Shown here: in pieces, positions 29,440 to 43,098 of the stretch
Layout of the letters: every line of letters starts with the position of its first letter
Numbering within the stretch: the stretch's first letter is position 1
Source of the DNA: Anoplolepis gracilipes
Lineage: Eukaryota; Arthropoda; Insecta; Hymenoptera; Formicidae
Length of the DNA stretch: 64,000 bases
Assembly: GCF_047496725.1 (NCBI RefSeq)
Contig: NC_132978.1
Coordinates: 9,514,501 to 9,578,500, forward strand
Direction: 5' to 3'
Translations under genes and position numbers: made by a program
Notes under the pieces: generated by a model
The model's input: only the letters and a program-made list of their open reading frames with translations
Told to the model about the DNA's origin: nothing
Databases searched by the model: none

Positions 29440-29472
<33 letters not shown>
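29434..29472. repeat. (TA)n microsatellite
   Basis: TA repeats with ATACATA interruptions. Confidence 0.93.
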
Positions 29473-32290
29473 ATCCGGTATTATAAACTAATTTTGCACA
29501 ACATATATGCGTTTCGCTGGTTTGTCATGCATCGTAACGGAAGATGGATATTAACTATGTGAAACGTCTTTTTCAATCCACGATGATATTGAGCGCTTAT
29601 ACGCACAGGAATGAGTGAAAAATTATTATTATCAACGGGGCAGGTGCATTGGGATCGCGAATTATCCGCATCGAGTTTGGAACGTTAAGAGCATGAAATT
29701 GGTATTTTGAGCTATAAACGAGAGCGTTGATAATTCGATAATATCGGATATTCGGTCAGGCTCGTGCTTACAGAATCGTGCCCCGAGCCCCCGAGCGGCG
29801 GTACCGAGATGATCGAATTTGTGTCTACTTTAAGTAACAATGAAATATAATATTAGCATATATATTCGTAAAGAAATAGGGAAGACCGCTAACGTGCTGA
29901 TTAATTCTGTGTTAAAAACAGTTGGTAATCATTATTGCAAAATGTAAATAACATACTTGCAAACTATTATGTATTTATTATCTAAATATCTTGCATATTT
30001 TAATGAAATACAACAAATTAAAAATAAGTTTTATGAAAAAAATGAATTTTATGAGAAAAATATTGATAACTAATAATAAAAGGCAACAAAATTTCTTGTT
30101 TTTTTTGTACATTTCTTTTGCAGAAATATGAGGAATATAATCTTAACAAAATGCGGCAAAAGTTAGCAAAAATTGGTATGAATTATTGAAATGTTTCTTA
30201 TAGGTATAAAAACATTGAAAAAATTTTTTATTATCCAATGTCAATTATTGATATTTTATAATTTGAAATTTTCTCTATTTTTTTTATTAAAATATACAAA
30301 AACATTTTTCTCATTAAATTATACAAGAACTTTTAATGCACCTTATATAAACAATAGATGGGTTTCAACTAAAAATTAACAAATATTATGACTTAATTAT
30401 CTCACTCAAAGATTAGAATTTTTATCATAGAAAGAATTATTTTTGCTTACGCCGAAAACAATTTCTTAGTTTTTAATACTACCTAATACAAATTATGTCT
30501 CTTATATTATATACTCTAGATTGCAAGTGCCACCACCGTCATCTAATCTATCAGTTTCGCAGCTTTGTAGGGTGCGGATGAAAAAAGCTATATTTATCTT
30601 GTGCATATCGTAGCGGCATTAACGTGGTGGCGATTTTATTGCGCTTTTAGTGACGTGCTGGCTCTGTTATATGCTATGTCTGACGAGGAGTTACGGTGGT
30701 GCGGACACACCTTTCCTGGCGGAAATGGGCGAGCAGAACCTATACACTTAATATCGCGGAAGTTGTGATTAGGCGGCATGACGTGTAACGACGCTCGTAA
30801 ACCACGCGGGAGCCACGTCGCGTCGCGTGGCTTTCCGACGTCTCCCTTGGCGTGCACCTGTCTGGCACGATACCAAAGTTCGATCGACGAGCGTTTATCG
30901 CACCAAGGTGCCGATAAAAGTTATCGTGACGGGATTACATCGACTACCGTTTAGCTATTTGCAGTTGAAAAAATTGATGGAATTATTTTCTTAATTTTTC
31001 ATTAATTTTTTTCAGATTTTTTCTCTAGGTAATAATAGTTTATTATGAATGTAAAATAACATATATATATATAGACTTTATCCTCAAAATCACAATACAA
31101 TTGTGATACGACGAAAAGATGATTTTTTATGAAAATATAAATTAAAAAAATATAAAATATAATCTTTTGTTATATTATTATAAACTCGCTCTCTTTAAAT
31201 ATTGCTTGCTAAACGAATTAATAATTAATACGATTTGACAGATTAATAAATTGAATATAATAATTAATGTATAAGTTATTACAGTAGAGAAAAATACGGA
31301 AAGAAATAGTTCGATCGGCTTTTTTACATTGAATCTGGATCGGACGGGGATTTATGAAAATCGTCATAACAAATTTACACGCGGTATTCGCGCAGGAGTC
31401 AAGGCGGAAAATGGGAAATCGTTGCCGCCGCGAATCCAGAGCTTAACGAGATGAAATTGTAGCGCTCACCCCGTCCTTTCCGCCTTCCGCGTACCACCCC
31501 TCGTACACGAGGATTTAAAAACCGGAGGAAATGATTCACACGGTTTTTTTTTATCAGGTACCAGCGGTGCGATATTCCACTTCGACGCTCGCGCACATGT
31601 GTTTTGCTAACCGCGTACACACAAGCATAAACAAGGTAAACGCTCGTTGCCCTTAAAATAATTAAATCGTTTGCGTATCTAGCGAGCTAGCATCGCGTGC
31701 GTCGTTCGTTATGGGCAGCTGAAAAAAATCGATAAACGAGACTTTTTTTAAAATTTATCTCAGAGTATACCGTTAACACCGAGAACACGTGCACTTCAGA
31801 TCCGTTGCGGTCCGCTGACGATCGGCGTGATGGATCGACCAGCCGCGCTTTTAATGAGTCGTCGTTATTGTCAGTAACGATTGGTTTTATGGACATTACG
31901 AACAAATGCTGCGTTATGGAGAACTCCCCGCATCATCGCTCGCTTGTAGTGTACATATGACGTTTCCGTCGCATTTCCCATGAAATGTCCGATATCATGG
32001 AACGATCGATTTTCGTTTTGCTAATTATCACAAATATGCTGTTGCAAAATTAGCTGTTAAAATATAAGAGAAAATGACTTATTCTGCTTAACTTGTCATA
32101 GATTCTGCCGGATAAGATTTAAATATCTTACTTAAAGACAAATTTGCATATTTTTTTATCTTAATTTTCTATTAAGATCTTATAACCTTTTATTACATGT
32201 TAAAGGAAAATATTATTAACTATATTCAATTGAAACGTTGACTAAGGTCGCTGTTCCACATTTCAATCTATATTTCAATTGAACGTATTT
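29473..32290. other. Non-coding stretch
   Basis: Mixed to 29830, AT-rich to 30520, GC-rich to about 30950, AT-rich to about 31290, then GC-balanced to about 31990 and AT-rich again. No supported gene. A candidate weak recursive splice site lies at 31028|31029 and is listed separately. Confidence 0.45.
31005..31034 (+). promoter_or_regulatory. Weak candidate recursive splice site
   Basis: A long T-rich tract (TTTTCAGATTTTTTCTCTAG, ending at 31028) abuts GTAATA from 31029. The acceptor half is good but the donor half is weaker than GTGAGT at the other two sites. It lies between them and on the same strand. AT-rich DNA gives such matches by chance, so this is tentative. Confidence 0.22.
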
Positions 32291-32432
32291 AGACCCAATT
32301 GCATTAATATTATTTTGGCTTTAAGCGAGACTTAAATATATGTTTGTCTCTGTTCATTTAAAAATAAAGATAAAGATAGACACATGTTAAGTCTCACTTA
32401 GATCCAAAATAATATTGGTGCAATCGGGGCTT
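32291..32432. mobile_element. 142-bp palindromic MITE
   Basis: The left arm carries GACCCAATTGCATTAATATT then ATTTTGG and GAGACTTAA. The right arm holds the diverged complement (CCAAAATAATATTGGTGCAA, then TCGGGGCTT). The centre is an AAATAAAGATAAAGATAGA loop. The arms are imperfect but aligned along their whole length. It is non-coding and too short for a transposase, so it is a non-autonomous element. Confidence 0.78.
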
Positions 32433-35400
32433 AGAGAGTTATTTTTATCAACATATTAAAAGTAAGCGAATATTATTTTATCATAAATTACAAACCGCAT
32501 ATTAAAAAGTAATTGTGACAGTCATTGTAATAAGACGGGAAACTTTGTGACACTACTTAAATAATGCGCCGTCCGACATCGTCGACTTCAAAAAAGTAGA
32601 TTTTTTCCTTACATTGAATATTTGATGCCTTTAGACTTACCGCAAGCATAAATTTCTCAATTGCGATAAAGTCTTCGCTTGAGTCGTGCCACGGGCAGGG
32701 GAATATATAATCGGATATATGCGATCTATAAGCCGGAGTTGCTTTTTCGTCTTCCCGCGTTCCCATCCCCCGCTCTTTCCGTCGCGCGCGTTTGTGGATA
32801 ATCGCGGCAGCGACAATCAGCGATGGGAAAAGGGGGCCGTGGCGACCTGTCGAAGGACGCGGTCCGCGCCTACAGCGTGAAGAATGTTAACAAGCCATGG
32901 CGGTGCCGATGCCGGCGGCGCGCGAATACTACCCGGTTTTTTCCGCACGTGTCGATCGCATCGCCGAGTCTTTAAGCCGGCGGGTAATAAATGTAAGGAT
33001 AATGAGAGGGTTGCGCGCCTCAACGCGGGGATTAGGCCCGCAGATAAGGCCCCTGTGTTTCTCGCCGCGTGGATACGACCGAGAGACAATGCGGTAGCGT
33101 GGTCGATGCTCACGGCGCTTAAGTGCATGTCGCGGATATGAGGAGGTGAGGAGAGTCGCAAACGACGATGCATCTAGGCGACGCGAACATATGTCAGCTG
33201 CATCCGCCGCTATGACAGACTGCATCATTGTTGCACGTCCGCCCGAGTGGAAAGTTTCTCGTAATCGCGTCTATCTCTACTTGCTCGTGAATGATTATGT
33301 AAATGTAAAACGTATTGTGTTTTAACGGCGCCTTTTCGCATTAAATAATTTAATTTTATGAGAGTGTTTTTACTATCACGATTGCTTATATAGCAATCCT
33401 TCCATTTTGTTTTTAAATTATTTAGTGTACAATTATTTATAAATAAGTAACAAGAACAAATTCAATAAGAAACAAACACAAAAAATCTAGTAACTTAGTA
33501 ATTTAAATTTAATTAAATTTAAATTTATTTATTTAAAAAATTTCTATAAAGTGTCTTGTATAAATATTTTAAGATTATAAAAATATAAACGAATACTCTA
33601 TGCGGTGATATGCAAGGAAATCTTTCAATTTTCGTAAATCGAAATGATTGTAATGAGTGAGTAATAGAGCATGTAAAATTATTCGTGTAATAATAACACT
33701 GTGTAATAACATTAGAGCAGTGCATGAGATCAGTGATAGACAAAGCAAATACGCTACCTCGAGTAACTGCATTTGAGCCGCAGAAGTATAATTGTAACAG
33801 TCGTAATGTAATTTATTCAGGATAAATGTTGTGAATTCCGACCATTTGAAAGACGGAATAAACAGAATAGATGTTCACTGTAATTTTTGCTAAACATAGC
33901 TCTATTAAACTTTTGATGCGAAAATCGAGATCGGCGGTTGCGATAAAAAATTATTGCTTTCACGTCCAAATTTTCAGTAAATTTTCGACACATGGACGAG
34001 CACGTGTTTAAGGAAATATCGGTTCCGGCGAGAGAAACTTTTTCTCGCGCGCGTTTCTAGTACCTCGACGACGACGTTACTCCTCGCTACAGCGTAGAAT
34101 CTAGGCCCTTATAACGCAATGACTTAATGGAAGTTTGCACATTACTCACGACTTTCAGAGCGATTATGTTGGACCGCGGCGGTAAAGTTAGTCACGCAAG
34201 GTGAATACACGTAGCGCGAACAAGGAGTTCCTCGCCGCGAAGATGGATGTTGGTGTTTTGAGAAATTGAGACAACGGCCACTGTCGCGCGCAAGATGAAT
34301 TATAACCCGCCACCCTCGGTAAATTGGATTTCATCGAAAAAATGGCGCGCCATCGACGTAATGACATAATTTTGCATGATGCCTGACTTGCACTTTTGAT
34401 GATAGATTGTCTTTTGCGCTTTTTTGCTATGTTATTAAACAGTTTTGCCCTGCTATAAATATAATATATTGTGAAAACGTTTTATCTCATCATAACGAAT
34501 TTTTCTTCTGGCATCATACACGCACACATTTTATTATTATTTAAACAAAACGAATTTTTCTGATTGAAATTTAATAATCTTTAAAACTTTAACAATCTTA
34601 ATTATAATTTGGCGAAAAATGCATGTGTAACTAAGAAATATTTTCTCATTTATTAACTTAGAAATTACATTTATTATATATCTGGAAATTATGCAATTGT
34701 TACACATGTGACAACATTATTCAATTGCAATTTTCTAAATCCGAAATAATTCTTATAATTTGTATGCCTCTCACAAATACTTAGATACTTGGATACTTGG
34801 ATTGTATTAATTAATTGCCCTAACGATAATCTTATTCCGTATTCAAATTGTTCCGCCATCCAACCCTTGTTATGCGATATCAAGTGGGCGAGAACTCGCA
34901 TCGAATTGGATTAGGTCAACTTCGTCCCTCGCTTCCTTCCACCGTATGCCTCATCAACTATCTCGCTCTATTGCCGGCGCTTTCCCCAGTGTCCGGGCAT
35001 TACGCGAAATCCAATTCCTTTACCGGACCATACTGTAATATCCTGGAGGCCAGCTATGTCGTATCCGCTCATCCGCACGTACTTGTAGGAATTATCTCAT
35101 GATCAAAATGCGCGACGCTTTGTAGATTGCATTGACAATCTATTCGTCGATACAGCAGCTATAGACGTTGAATGAATCAAATTTGCTGAGTGATCACGTA
35201 AATTGTTTCTTTAGGCAACATCGCAATCATATGGAAATGCACGCTATGTTTTGCCTGATAGCATTATTCTGTTGAACATTTGCTGTCTTTATATTAATAA
35301 TTAATAAAAATACCTTATATGATGTTGTTGTTCTTTATCAATTTTTCATAAATATTTGCATTTTTATTGATAGATTGAATATTAATGTCTATTTATATTT

Positions 35401-35581
35401 TTGCTTTAGTAAAGATGTTTAATGAATATTTGAATTAATAACAATTCTTTTGAGTATTTTTTTCTGTCTTTCTTCTTTTGCGATAGTATATTATAATTAA
35501 TTAAATTTAATTATAAAATTGCATCTTCTTTTTCTCGCTTATATAAGTTGACCATTAGAAACAGCGATGACAAAGTTTGGT
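32433..35581. other. Non-coding stretch
   Basis: A GC-rich block at about 32690-33280 carries several overlapping ORFs on both strands with Arg/Pro/Ser-rich, low-information sequences; these look like artefacts of GC-rich non-coding DNA. A second block lies at about 34010-34390, and a third at 34840-35100. The remainder is AT-rich. No element recognised. Confidence 0.45.
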
Positions 35582-35624
35582 ATATGTATGTGTGTGTATG
35601 TGTATGTGTATGTGTGTGAATGTA
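35582..35624 (+). repeat. (TGTA/TG)n microsatellite
   Basis: About 43 bases of mixed TGTGTA and TATG units. Confidence 0.9.
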
Positions 35625-35774
35625 CATTATATAAGTTTATACACGCATAAAACAAATACAACAAAACAGCACACATATTCCCGATGAACGTATAAAAGGA
35701 CTGTCATGATCCGGACCCAATTAGGAAGATTATCTGAGCTTTTGTACAGAAGAATGATTAGTCTGCCACCGCTG

Positions 35775-36033
35775 CTAAATATTGAGCACATAAACGTCCG
35801 TCAAAAGCATCAAACTTCCTATATCGTACGGCATTAGAGAGGATTGCAAGAGCTTGGGATTAGTATGCTCGTTAGTCGCCATCTGCTTGCCGTTGTACGA
35901 ATATATCAATATATCACCGTTGTTCCTGTATCTTCCCAGCTGCGTTAATAGTAAATTGTCTCTGACAATAATGTCCGAGATGCTTTTAATGGATGATTCA
36001 TCGTAGCAGTCATTTGCTTTGCTTATTGATTCA
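35775..36033 (-). CDS. Candidate last coding exon, product not recognised (possibly a pseudogene fragment)
   Basis: Read on the - strand, this stays open for about 86 codons and ends in TAG at 35775-35777; the frame is open back to 36062. The likely start is after an AG at 36034-36035, preceded by a T-rich tract. The frame has no ATG before codon 51, so it must be an exon or a gene fragment. The peptide has even, protein-like composition: an acidic/Ser-rich start (SISKANDCYDESS), then NLLLTQLGRYRNNGDILIYS, NGKQMATNEH and, near the end, LMPYDIGSLMLLTDVYVL. The alternating hydrophobic strands with NG/NN turns suggest beta structure, but I do not recognise a family. No upstream exon partner or AATAAA is evident nearby. 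It lies antisense inside the inferred giant + strand intron, so it is either the end of a nested gene or a fragment left by duplication. Confidence 0.45.
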
Positions 36034-36046
36034 CTTACATTGTAAT

Positions 36047-36096
36047 AAAAGAAAAATAATTGTCATTTCTTTTGTAACGACAATTATTTTTCTTTT
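36047..36096. repeat. Perfect 18-bp AT-rich hairpin beside the - strand acceptor
   Basis: Arms 36047-36064 (AAAAGAAAAATAATTGTC) and 36079-36096 are exact complements around a 14-base loop. On the - strand the hairpin covers the pyrimidine tract just before the likely acceptor of the exon at 35775-36033. Confidence 0.7.
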
Positions 36097-39000
36097 TTAT
36101 CAATAATTACAAAAATTATTACATCTTAATATATAACTTACAATCACATTTTAAACGATGCATTATAAAATAGATGAATATCACGGAGATGACGGTAACT
36201 TCCGCGAACAATTATCAAGAATCTTTGGTCGATCGTAGTTGACAAGAAAAGGGGGAATGGATTACCCACCAAATAATTTTAATTAGCGTCCCCCCAAACC
36301 ATCTCTCGCATCTTATCCACGGCCGACCTACCTGCCACTCTCTCCATCCACATCACAACCTATCGACTTGATGATCGGATTATACCCTCGAAAGAGGTTT
36401 TCGCCTCAATCCTCTTCCGTCTCCTCCGACGTCGCCGGAAGATCTTGAAGATAGTAATAAATTGGATGTTAAGCGGCGAAAATTGGCCAATTAGGGTAGG
36501 ACGGTCGGCTTTTCCCGCCCCTAAAGTCTTTATAGGAGTAATCGACCTCCCCGCGAAACGCGAATTAATTGGTCTTTCGGTGTCTCGCCCGTTGAGATTT
36601 CATCGCGAGGGGCTCCGTCCAAAGAGATAGTTCCTGTATATACCGTCTTATCGGATATTAATCCCTTCGTTAGCAGAGGTGAATTAATCGAAGACATAAT
36701 CTTAAACGAAATCCTGTCGCGCTCGCTGTAATATTCACATTTTCAGAAAAACGTCTCGAGTAGTTTGATTGCATGTTTGTACACGTGATGTATACAGTTT
36801 ATAATAGACTCTGTAGAAGGCAACTGAATTATTCTATAATACGCGTTTAATCTTCAGCATTACGATCAAGGTAGATTAGAGAATTATGAAATTAATAAAC
36901 CAATATTACGCCAATATTAGTGTTTAAATGAAATCAATAAAACTAGCGCAATTATTAATTGTACGTTTACAATTATTATATAATTTTAAATCAACGTCAA
37001 TAATTATTTTAATAGTATTTAATATTTTTGCAATTTATATTAATTGCAAAGCTCTCTCATTTGTATTTTATATTTCATCTCAACAATTATATCTTAATTG
37101 CGACTTGCAACAAAAGCACAAATGTGTATCGCGTTCGTTTTTATTTTTATATTGCATGCGCTCGATTTCTATTATCTTTTCTTTATTGTTCTTTTAGTTT
37201 TCAAAAAAATCAATTTTTGTTATACAAATTCGTATTGCAAGTACGCAAAAGGCTTTGCGAACGAAACGTGCTAAAGAGAAATAGACTTTTCGCGAGTTAA
37301 TTTTGCATTCTAGGCGAATAGCGTTATTTAGAGTAAAAACCATTAGAATGGTACAGCTGTGTTTCTAACGACCAGAAAGGCTCTCACAGTGAACTACGTA
37401 ATATCTGAACATTCATGAATAAAGGAGTTAGACTGATACCGATGCTGATGATTGTTAATAGCAACATCCGTGAAACTATGAAATACTTGTTTCACGAATA
37501 AAACAGGTACTTACTACTATATGTGATACAATGGCACGAAATAATTGCGATTATGCTCTTACCAACGAATTTTTTTTCATCGCGCCACGCACAATACCTC
37601 CTATAAAGCTCACTTTAATCCTCGCTTTTCTGCTTTTCGATTTCTTCCTGTGAGTGTGAATTCAACGTCAATTTCTCTCATTATTGTAATATTTCTTCTA
37701 ACGCGTGATTTTTAGTAATATTATTATAACATTTTGGTAAAATATTTTTAAGAAACGGGATCATGCATTTAATTTTTGCACTCAATTTAATAGTTTAATT
37801 TCACATGCATGGCGTTTCAAGTAAGTCTACTTTTACGGCAGCTGCATGTGTTAACGTGCTGCGTAAATAGTGAGGGGAAGGGGAATCAACGTTTAGTTTT
37901 CTCATTACCGCGGCTGTGGTTAATGCGGAGATTAGATCGTCTAGCTTCTCGCAATGCTCGTCGTAATTGTTCGCCTCCTTCTACCTATCTCAACCAGCCT
38001 GATCATGTCGACAATACTTAAAGGATAATATTAATGAAAATATGACGCAGAGATGAAAATACTTGATAGTCTAACGTTAATAAGTAAAAAAAATGACGAA
38101 AAAAAAACATTTGCAAGTCTCTTTTTCTTTCTCTAAATGACGAAAGATTTTTAATTATATAAATATTTAATGTCGTAATTTAAAATTATATGCAGATGTT
38201 TGTGAAGTAAGAAAAACGCTGAAAAGTCAAATATAGAAATGAAATACCGTTGGTAATGCTGGTAATTGAAAATCAAGCACCTGCAATCGACTTCGAAGTT
38301 CAATCGCGTAACGAGAAACGAGAATCGAAAGCAATACGCGACGGAAACTTGCCTGGACGGAGTAACCGACCAATTTGCACTATTTGCACAGTAGCGGTAA
38401 AAATCCACTCTATTACAGGAAATTCGCGTGCATTTGTAGGTGTTCCAATAAAGAATCGTGACGAGTTGTTCCAGACATTCGTTCGGGTCAAGTTTTCGAT
38501 ATATAGCAGACTAATTGCAAGTCGTGTCTGTAATCATTTGCCTTTTAAATTAATTCATTTGCAGGACGATAAAACAAAAACGCAACGATTATCTTTTTAA
38601 GATATGTCTGAGTAAAACTTATCATCGACATAATAATCGAGTACGTTCGCTCGATTTTGACTTTGGCAGTTGTATCAGCTTAAATAATATCGTTGTAGAA
38701 AAAAACAAAAATGATAAAAGATGGAAGAAGGAAATGATTCATCGAATTGTACGCACAAAAAAAAGACACGGTCTTTATAAGATTGCGTGTATGAATAATT
38801 TATCTCTTTGGTTCATTCATTTGATGGCGACGATCACGTATATGTTTAGTTCTTGATCCACTTTGGAACCATAATCTAATTAATCGTATAGCTATATTGG
38901 ATGACTAGCAAATATTTGATATAGTACTTTCGTAAATCTTTAAACGTTGTGATTATAAGAATTAAATATTTTTTATTTTTTAACATAATTATCTTTCTTC

Positions 39001-42000
39001 TTTTCTCCATCGTTTTAATGAAATTCTATGAGTAAGAAAATATCTTTTAATAAGCAAAATGCTTAGAATTTTTATAGCAATTTTTATATGGTCCTAAACG
39101 CGTGATTTATATAATTTAATAAGCTTAAACTAATATTTTAGATATATGACATTTAGAACATGAGCTATGCAAAAATTATCTACGTACTTGGCTTATTAAA
39201 AGATATTTTATATTAATATTAATATATTAAATATATTAATATAATGTTATTAAATATTATACAATATAAGTATTAAATATATTAAAGTTTATAATAAACT
39301 AATTCACTTTAAGTATCTGATTAAATTATAGATTATGATAAATCAATATCCGCTGTTATTTCTACTGATATTTTCGTGGCGCTGTAAAATTTTCCAATAA
39401 GAGACGTAAGTTATTTTTGACATTGAAGAAATGCGCAAGCGTGTGATAAGACCGTTAATTTGCTGCGGCCAATTTACTTGGCGAGTCGCTCAACGGCATG
39501 CATTTCTCTGATGTTGAAAGAAAAATAAAATCGAAAACCAATACTCTACCCGCTATGGACGGGCACGCCCGTTTATTTTTGCGATTTTAAACGGAAGATT
39601 GATCGCGACGAGGCGTCCGATAGCCCGCTCCGTTGAGTCCGTACTTCGATCTTGATATCGAATGTGCCGACGTTATTACTTCCTCCTGTTTGTGCCGCTT
39701 CATCTCGACCAATATTAAAGATAAAGCGAGTTAACTCCATGAATTTTCTTGTAATGAAATTTAATATGCAAGGTGTAATTAGTAAATTTTTGAGAAAGAT
39801 TAAGACGAGACATTATGTATGTATATTGAAAACATCTCTCTGTATGTGGAAGAATTGCACGATATAGTTTAAATTTCGTTAATATCTCCGAGGAGCACAT
39901 CGCTATTTAGCTGTTAATCCACATTATAATCAAAGTTGATACAAGGATAGTTACCGTGTTCTGTTTCCGCTAAATCCAGGATGAAATACGAGAATTTGGA
40001 TGCAAACACAGATATATAGTGGGGTAGCTATTCTAAATTTTAATCACTAGATCACACGGACGAAACTCTAGTTTTAACTATCAAAGTTTAATCTAATTTG
40101 CGATCAAGCTCTCTTTCTCACATGACGAAAGCGTCGGCGCAACCGAAGGCCGTGATATACGGAGTGTTCATGAAATACAGAAAATGAAAAAAAAACTTTA
40201 GAAAGTTCGTTTGCTTTTTTTCGCGTATGTGACAATCCGATTTATGACCATCGCGCCTTGAACGTCCGGCGAAACAAAAAGCTTTCCGCAGAAAAATTTC
40301 TCCTTCCTCGTCTATGAATTTCATTACGTAAATGCGTCGCGCGCATTTACGGATTTTGCGATGCTCCGAAATGAGATTGATAACGTTACAATAATGACAA
40401 TACATCCACCCGGTTTATACATATACTCTGCCTAGTATTATTTTAATATTGCAACGCGCGCGAAACCACAATAATAGTATTATTTTTCATCCATGATGCG
40501 CGTAACGATATGCCGGGCGCGTATGTGTGTTTTTTTCTGTGAGCCTCTGGTAAAGTATTCGCCAGTTTACCACATATCCAGTACGTGAAAATTCATATGC
40601 CGCGCGACGGAGATGGGTGGCCGCGTGTTAAAATCTGTCATATTACATTAAGGGTTGGCTGATCAGTAATGCACAGCGCACGACCCGCTATTCGACGATC
40701 CTCTATTATATTTCGCGCTTTGTCTCTTTTCCTCTTTGTTATAATTTAACGCGTTTATGCCCTTTCCTCTCCCCCGTTGCTGCCGTCCCTGCCGGCGAGC
40801 TCTGCAGGACAGATCGAACGACGGCAGGTTGGGAGAAGCTGGCGTGTGACAGACAGCCAATATTTCATAATTATTGATATCCAGTCGATTCCCTGCAGGA
40901 TTACCAAAAGGACACGATAGCGAGTGATAATATATCGCTTCAGAAGTTGACATTTCTCGGGCATTCACGATTTGCGTGAGATCGTGAGTGTCAAATTCTT
41001 TATGACAACAGAAACAATATTATCTGCTATTTTTGTGGCTGAGATTGCAATCTTGCAATTTATGAATTGAACAAAGATTTATGAATATTTTGTATATTTA
41101 TTACAAGAACGTTATGTTTATTTCACATTGTTAGTGTAACGATAAATGATTCCTGTCCATATATTTAAAATGATTATCTAAATTGATATATTATTCATCA
41201 TAAATTAGACTTTATTATTCAAGTCTACTACGTGTATCTAGTTATGTCATTTTTCTTTTTTTTTTGGAAATAGTAGATAGATAATAATCTGTTGTTCCAC
41301 GCTTCGAATATTTTTCAACGGAGAATAGGCAAACGGAGAGAGGACACGAGATGGACGATTGGAAAGAGACGCGGCGAGAACTTTTATCGGCTGACAAGCA
41401 ACGAAGCTAAAGCCGTTAATGGCTACTCAAATATGCGCCCCTGTAGCCGCAGTCCTATGGCGTGGCTTTCGAACTTCATTTTGGAAAGTTTCAACCCTCC
41501 GGGGATTACTTTCAGAGTCTGCATTATTTACTAGCACCGCGACGAAGGGATGGGCAAAATTCGTCATCAAAACGGACCGTCCCGTCATTCCCGGTGATAT
41601 TTCGAGATAGAATTTTCCACTGGTAATTATAATTTTCGAAAGAGTATTAATTAGGCCGACACGCGCGCGCCCAACAGCGTGATACATTCATCACGTTACT
41701 GACGATAAACAAATTCATCCCTTCGCGTCGCGACGTATGTAAATTTAATATTAGCCCCGCGTATTATTTAATTTGGTTAATGGAAATATTAATTAAGGGA
41801 CTTGGATTGCGGGGAGTAAATATCGAAAAGTATAATATTGGCCGACTAATTTTTTTAAAAATAAATTTCTCGTAAAATAAGGATTATATTATTTCGATAT
41901 AGGTTTAACGTCCTATAAATATACTTTGTATGATACATTGTTTCTTTATATGAGAAATAAAACTTAATTTATATAAAAATGTAATTAATTGTCTTAAATA

Positions 42001-43049
42001 ATTACATACGAAATTACACAAAAAATTATTTAATAACGAAAAATAATCAATTTTTACTTTTTAAGACGATAGCAACGTAGATGATATTTTCATTGCCGTT
42101 AACGAGACTAGTAACGTACCTGACATTTTCATCAGAATGATTTGAATTATTCATTTAGCATCAAGTCAGCGAGCAGAAGCAATTAGTAATCAGCATTTGG
42201 CAATTACCATAATAAAGAACGACCAGAATAGCGTTTCGGCATGGCAGTTTCTCTTTCCCTCTTTTTCGATCCGATAAATCTTAACCGGTATGCAATTAAT
42301 CGGGCGCAAGACATAACACAGAACCCGGTTAGTATCTGGCTGACCCTCGGTCACTGGCATAAGAAACTAGTAGCGGTGTCTTTTCTTGGCGCACCGTTGT
42401 GTATAGTAGCATGAGCATTATGGTAGCCGAGTATCTTTTAAAAGATGTGTTCGTATAATCTGTCTTGCCTTCTCCCATGAACCTACGTCTCTTCCATCGC
42501 GGAGGAGTAGCGGGAGTGAAAGACCTGGTATCACGACACAAGAGCGCAAGTCCCAAGATCGGACATAATAAACAACCGCCAATTAAAATACCTTATTACA
42601 GTGGAACAAAACACGCAATGAGAGGACGGGATTTTAAGGAACGACGGCGGCAGCACTTAAATGGATACTTTCAAACGACGTGAATCGCGCGTTATTATCA
42701 ACCTTATGAAAGCTACTGAACTATGAAAGAAGGAAACACAAATTTGCCATTACAGAATTATTTTCTTCTCTGTTCCGTCTTTCAAAGTATTGGAGAGGGA
42801 ATACTTTCAACATAAAAATAATAAAACGAAGCATAAAAGTAAGAGCAATGTAATAACAAGCGATCATTAAAATGTTTTTTTATCTTAACTTATATAATAT
42901 CGCAATTTAAACTGAAGGTATAGAAAAAGAAAAGATAAAATACGCTAATTGTCATTCAATTGCAAGCAAGCAAATATGAATAAATTTACCGTTTACTTTT
43001 CACCTGTTCTTCTCTGTGATTTTTGAATCGTGGCTACAGTTGCTATGTA
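36097..43049. other. Non-coding stretch
   Basis: GC-balanced blocks at about 36280-36720, 37800-38000, 38240-38520, 39420-39680, 40080-40970, 41290-41700 and 42230-42680 alternate with AT-rich DNA. A 15-base match to the end of the element at 19501-20653 (AGCTATTCTAAATTT) lies at 40026-40040. A 20-base inverted repeat pairs 39036-39055 with 39191-39210 (AAATATCTTTTAATAAGC core). ORFs of 60-116 codons have no motif. No RNA gene seen. Confidence 0.4.
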
Positions 43050-43094
<45 letters not shown>

Positions 43095-43098
43095 ACAA
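43050..43098 (+). repeat. (AC)n microsatellite
   Basis: About 48 bases of AC repeat with one AT interruption near the end. A short ORF across it encodes His/Thr repeats. Confidence 0.96.

Noticed and set aside
31541..31565. T-run with CAG|GTACCA resembling a recursive splice site
   Set aside because: The donor half (GTACCA) is poor and the T-run lacks a branch-point-like motif; weaker than the 31028 candidate.
32817..33228. Several Arg/Pro/Ser-rich ORFs in a GC-rich block
   Set aside because: At least four frames are open over the same bases, as expected for GC-rich non-coding sequence.
38250..38600. 116-codon + strand ORF
   Set aside because: The opposite strand is also open across much of it. 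No recognisable domain or splice context.
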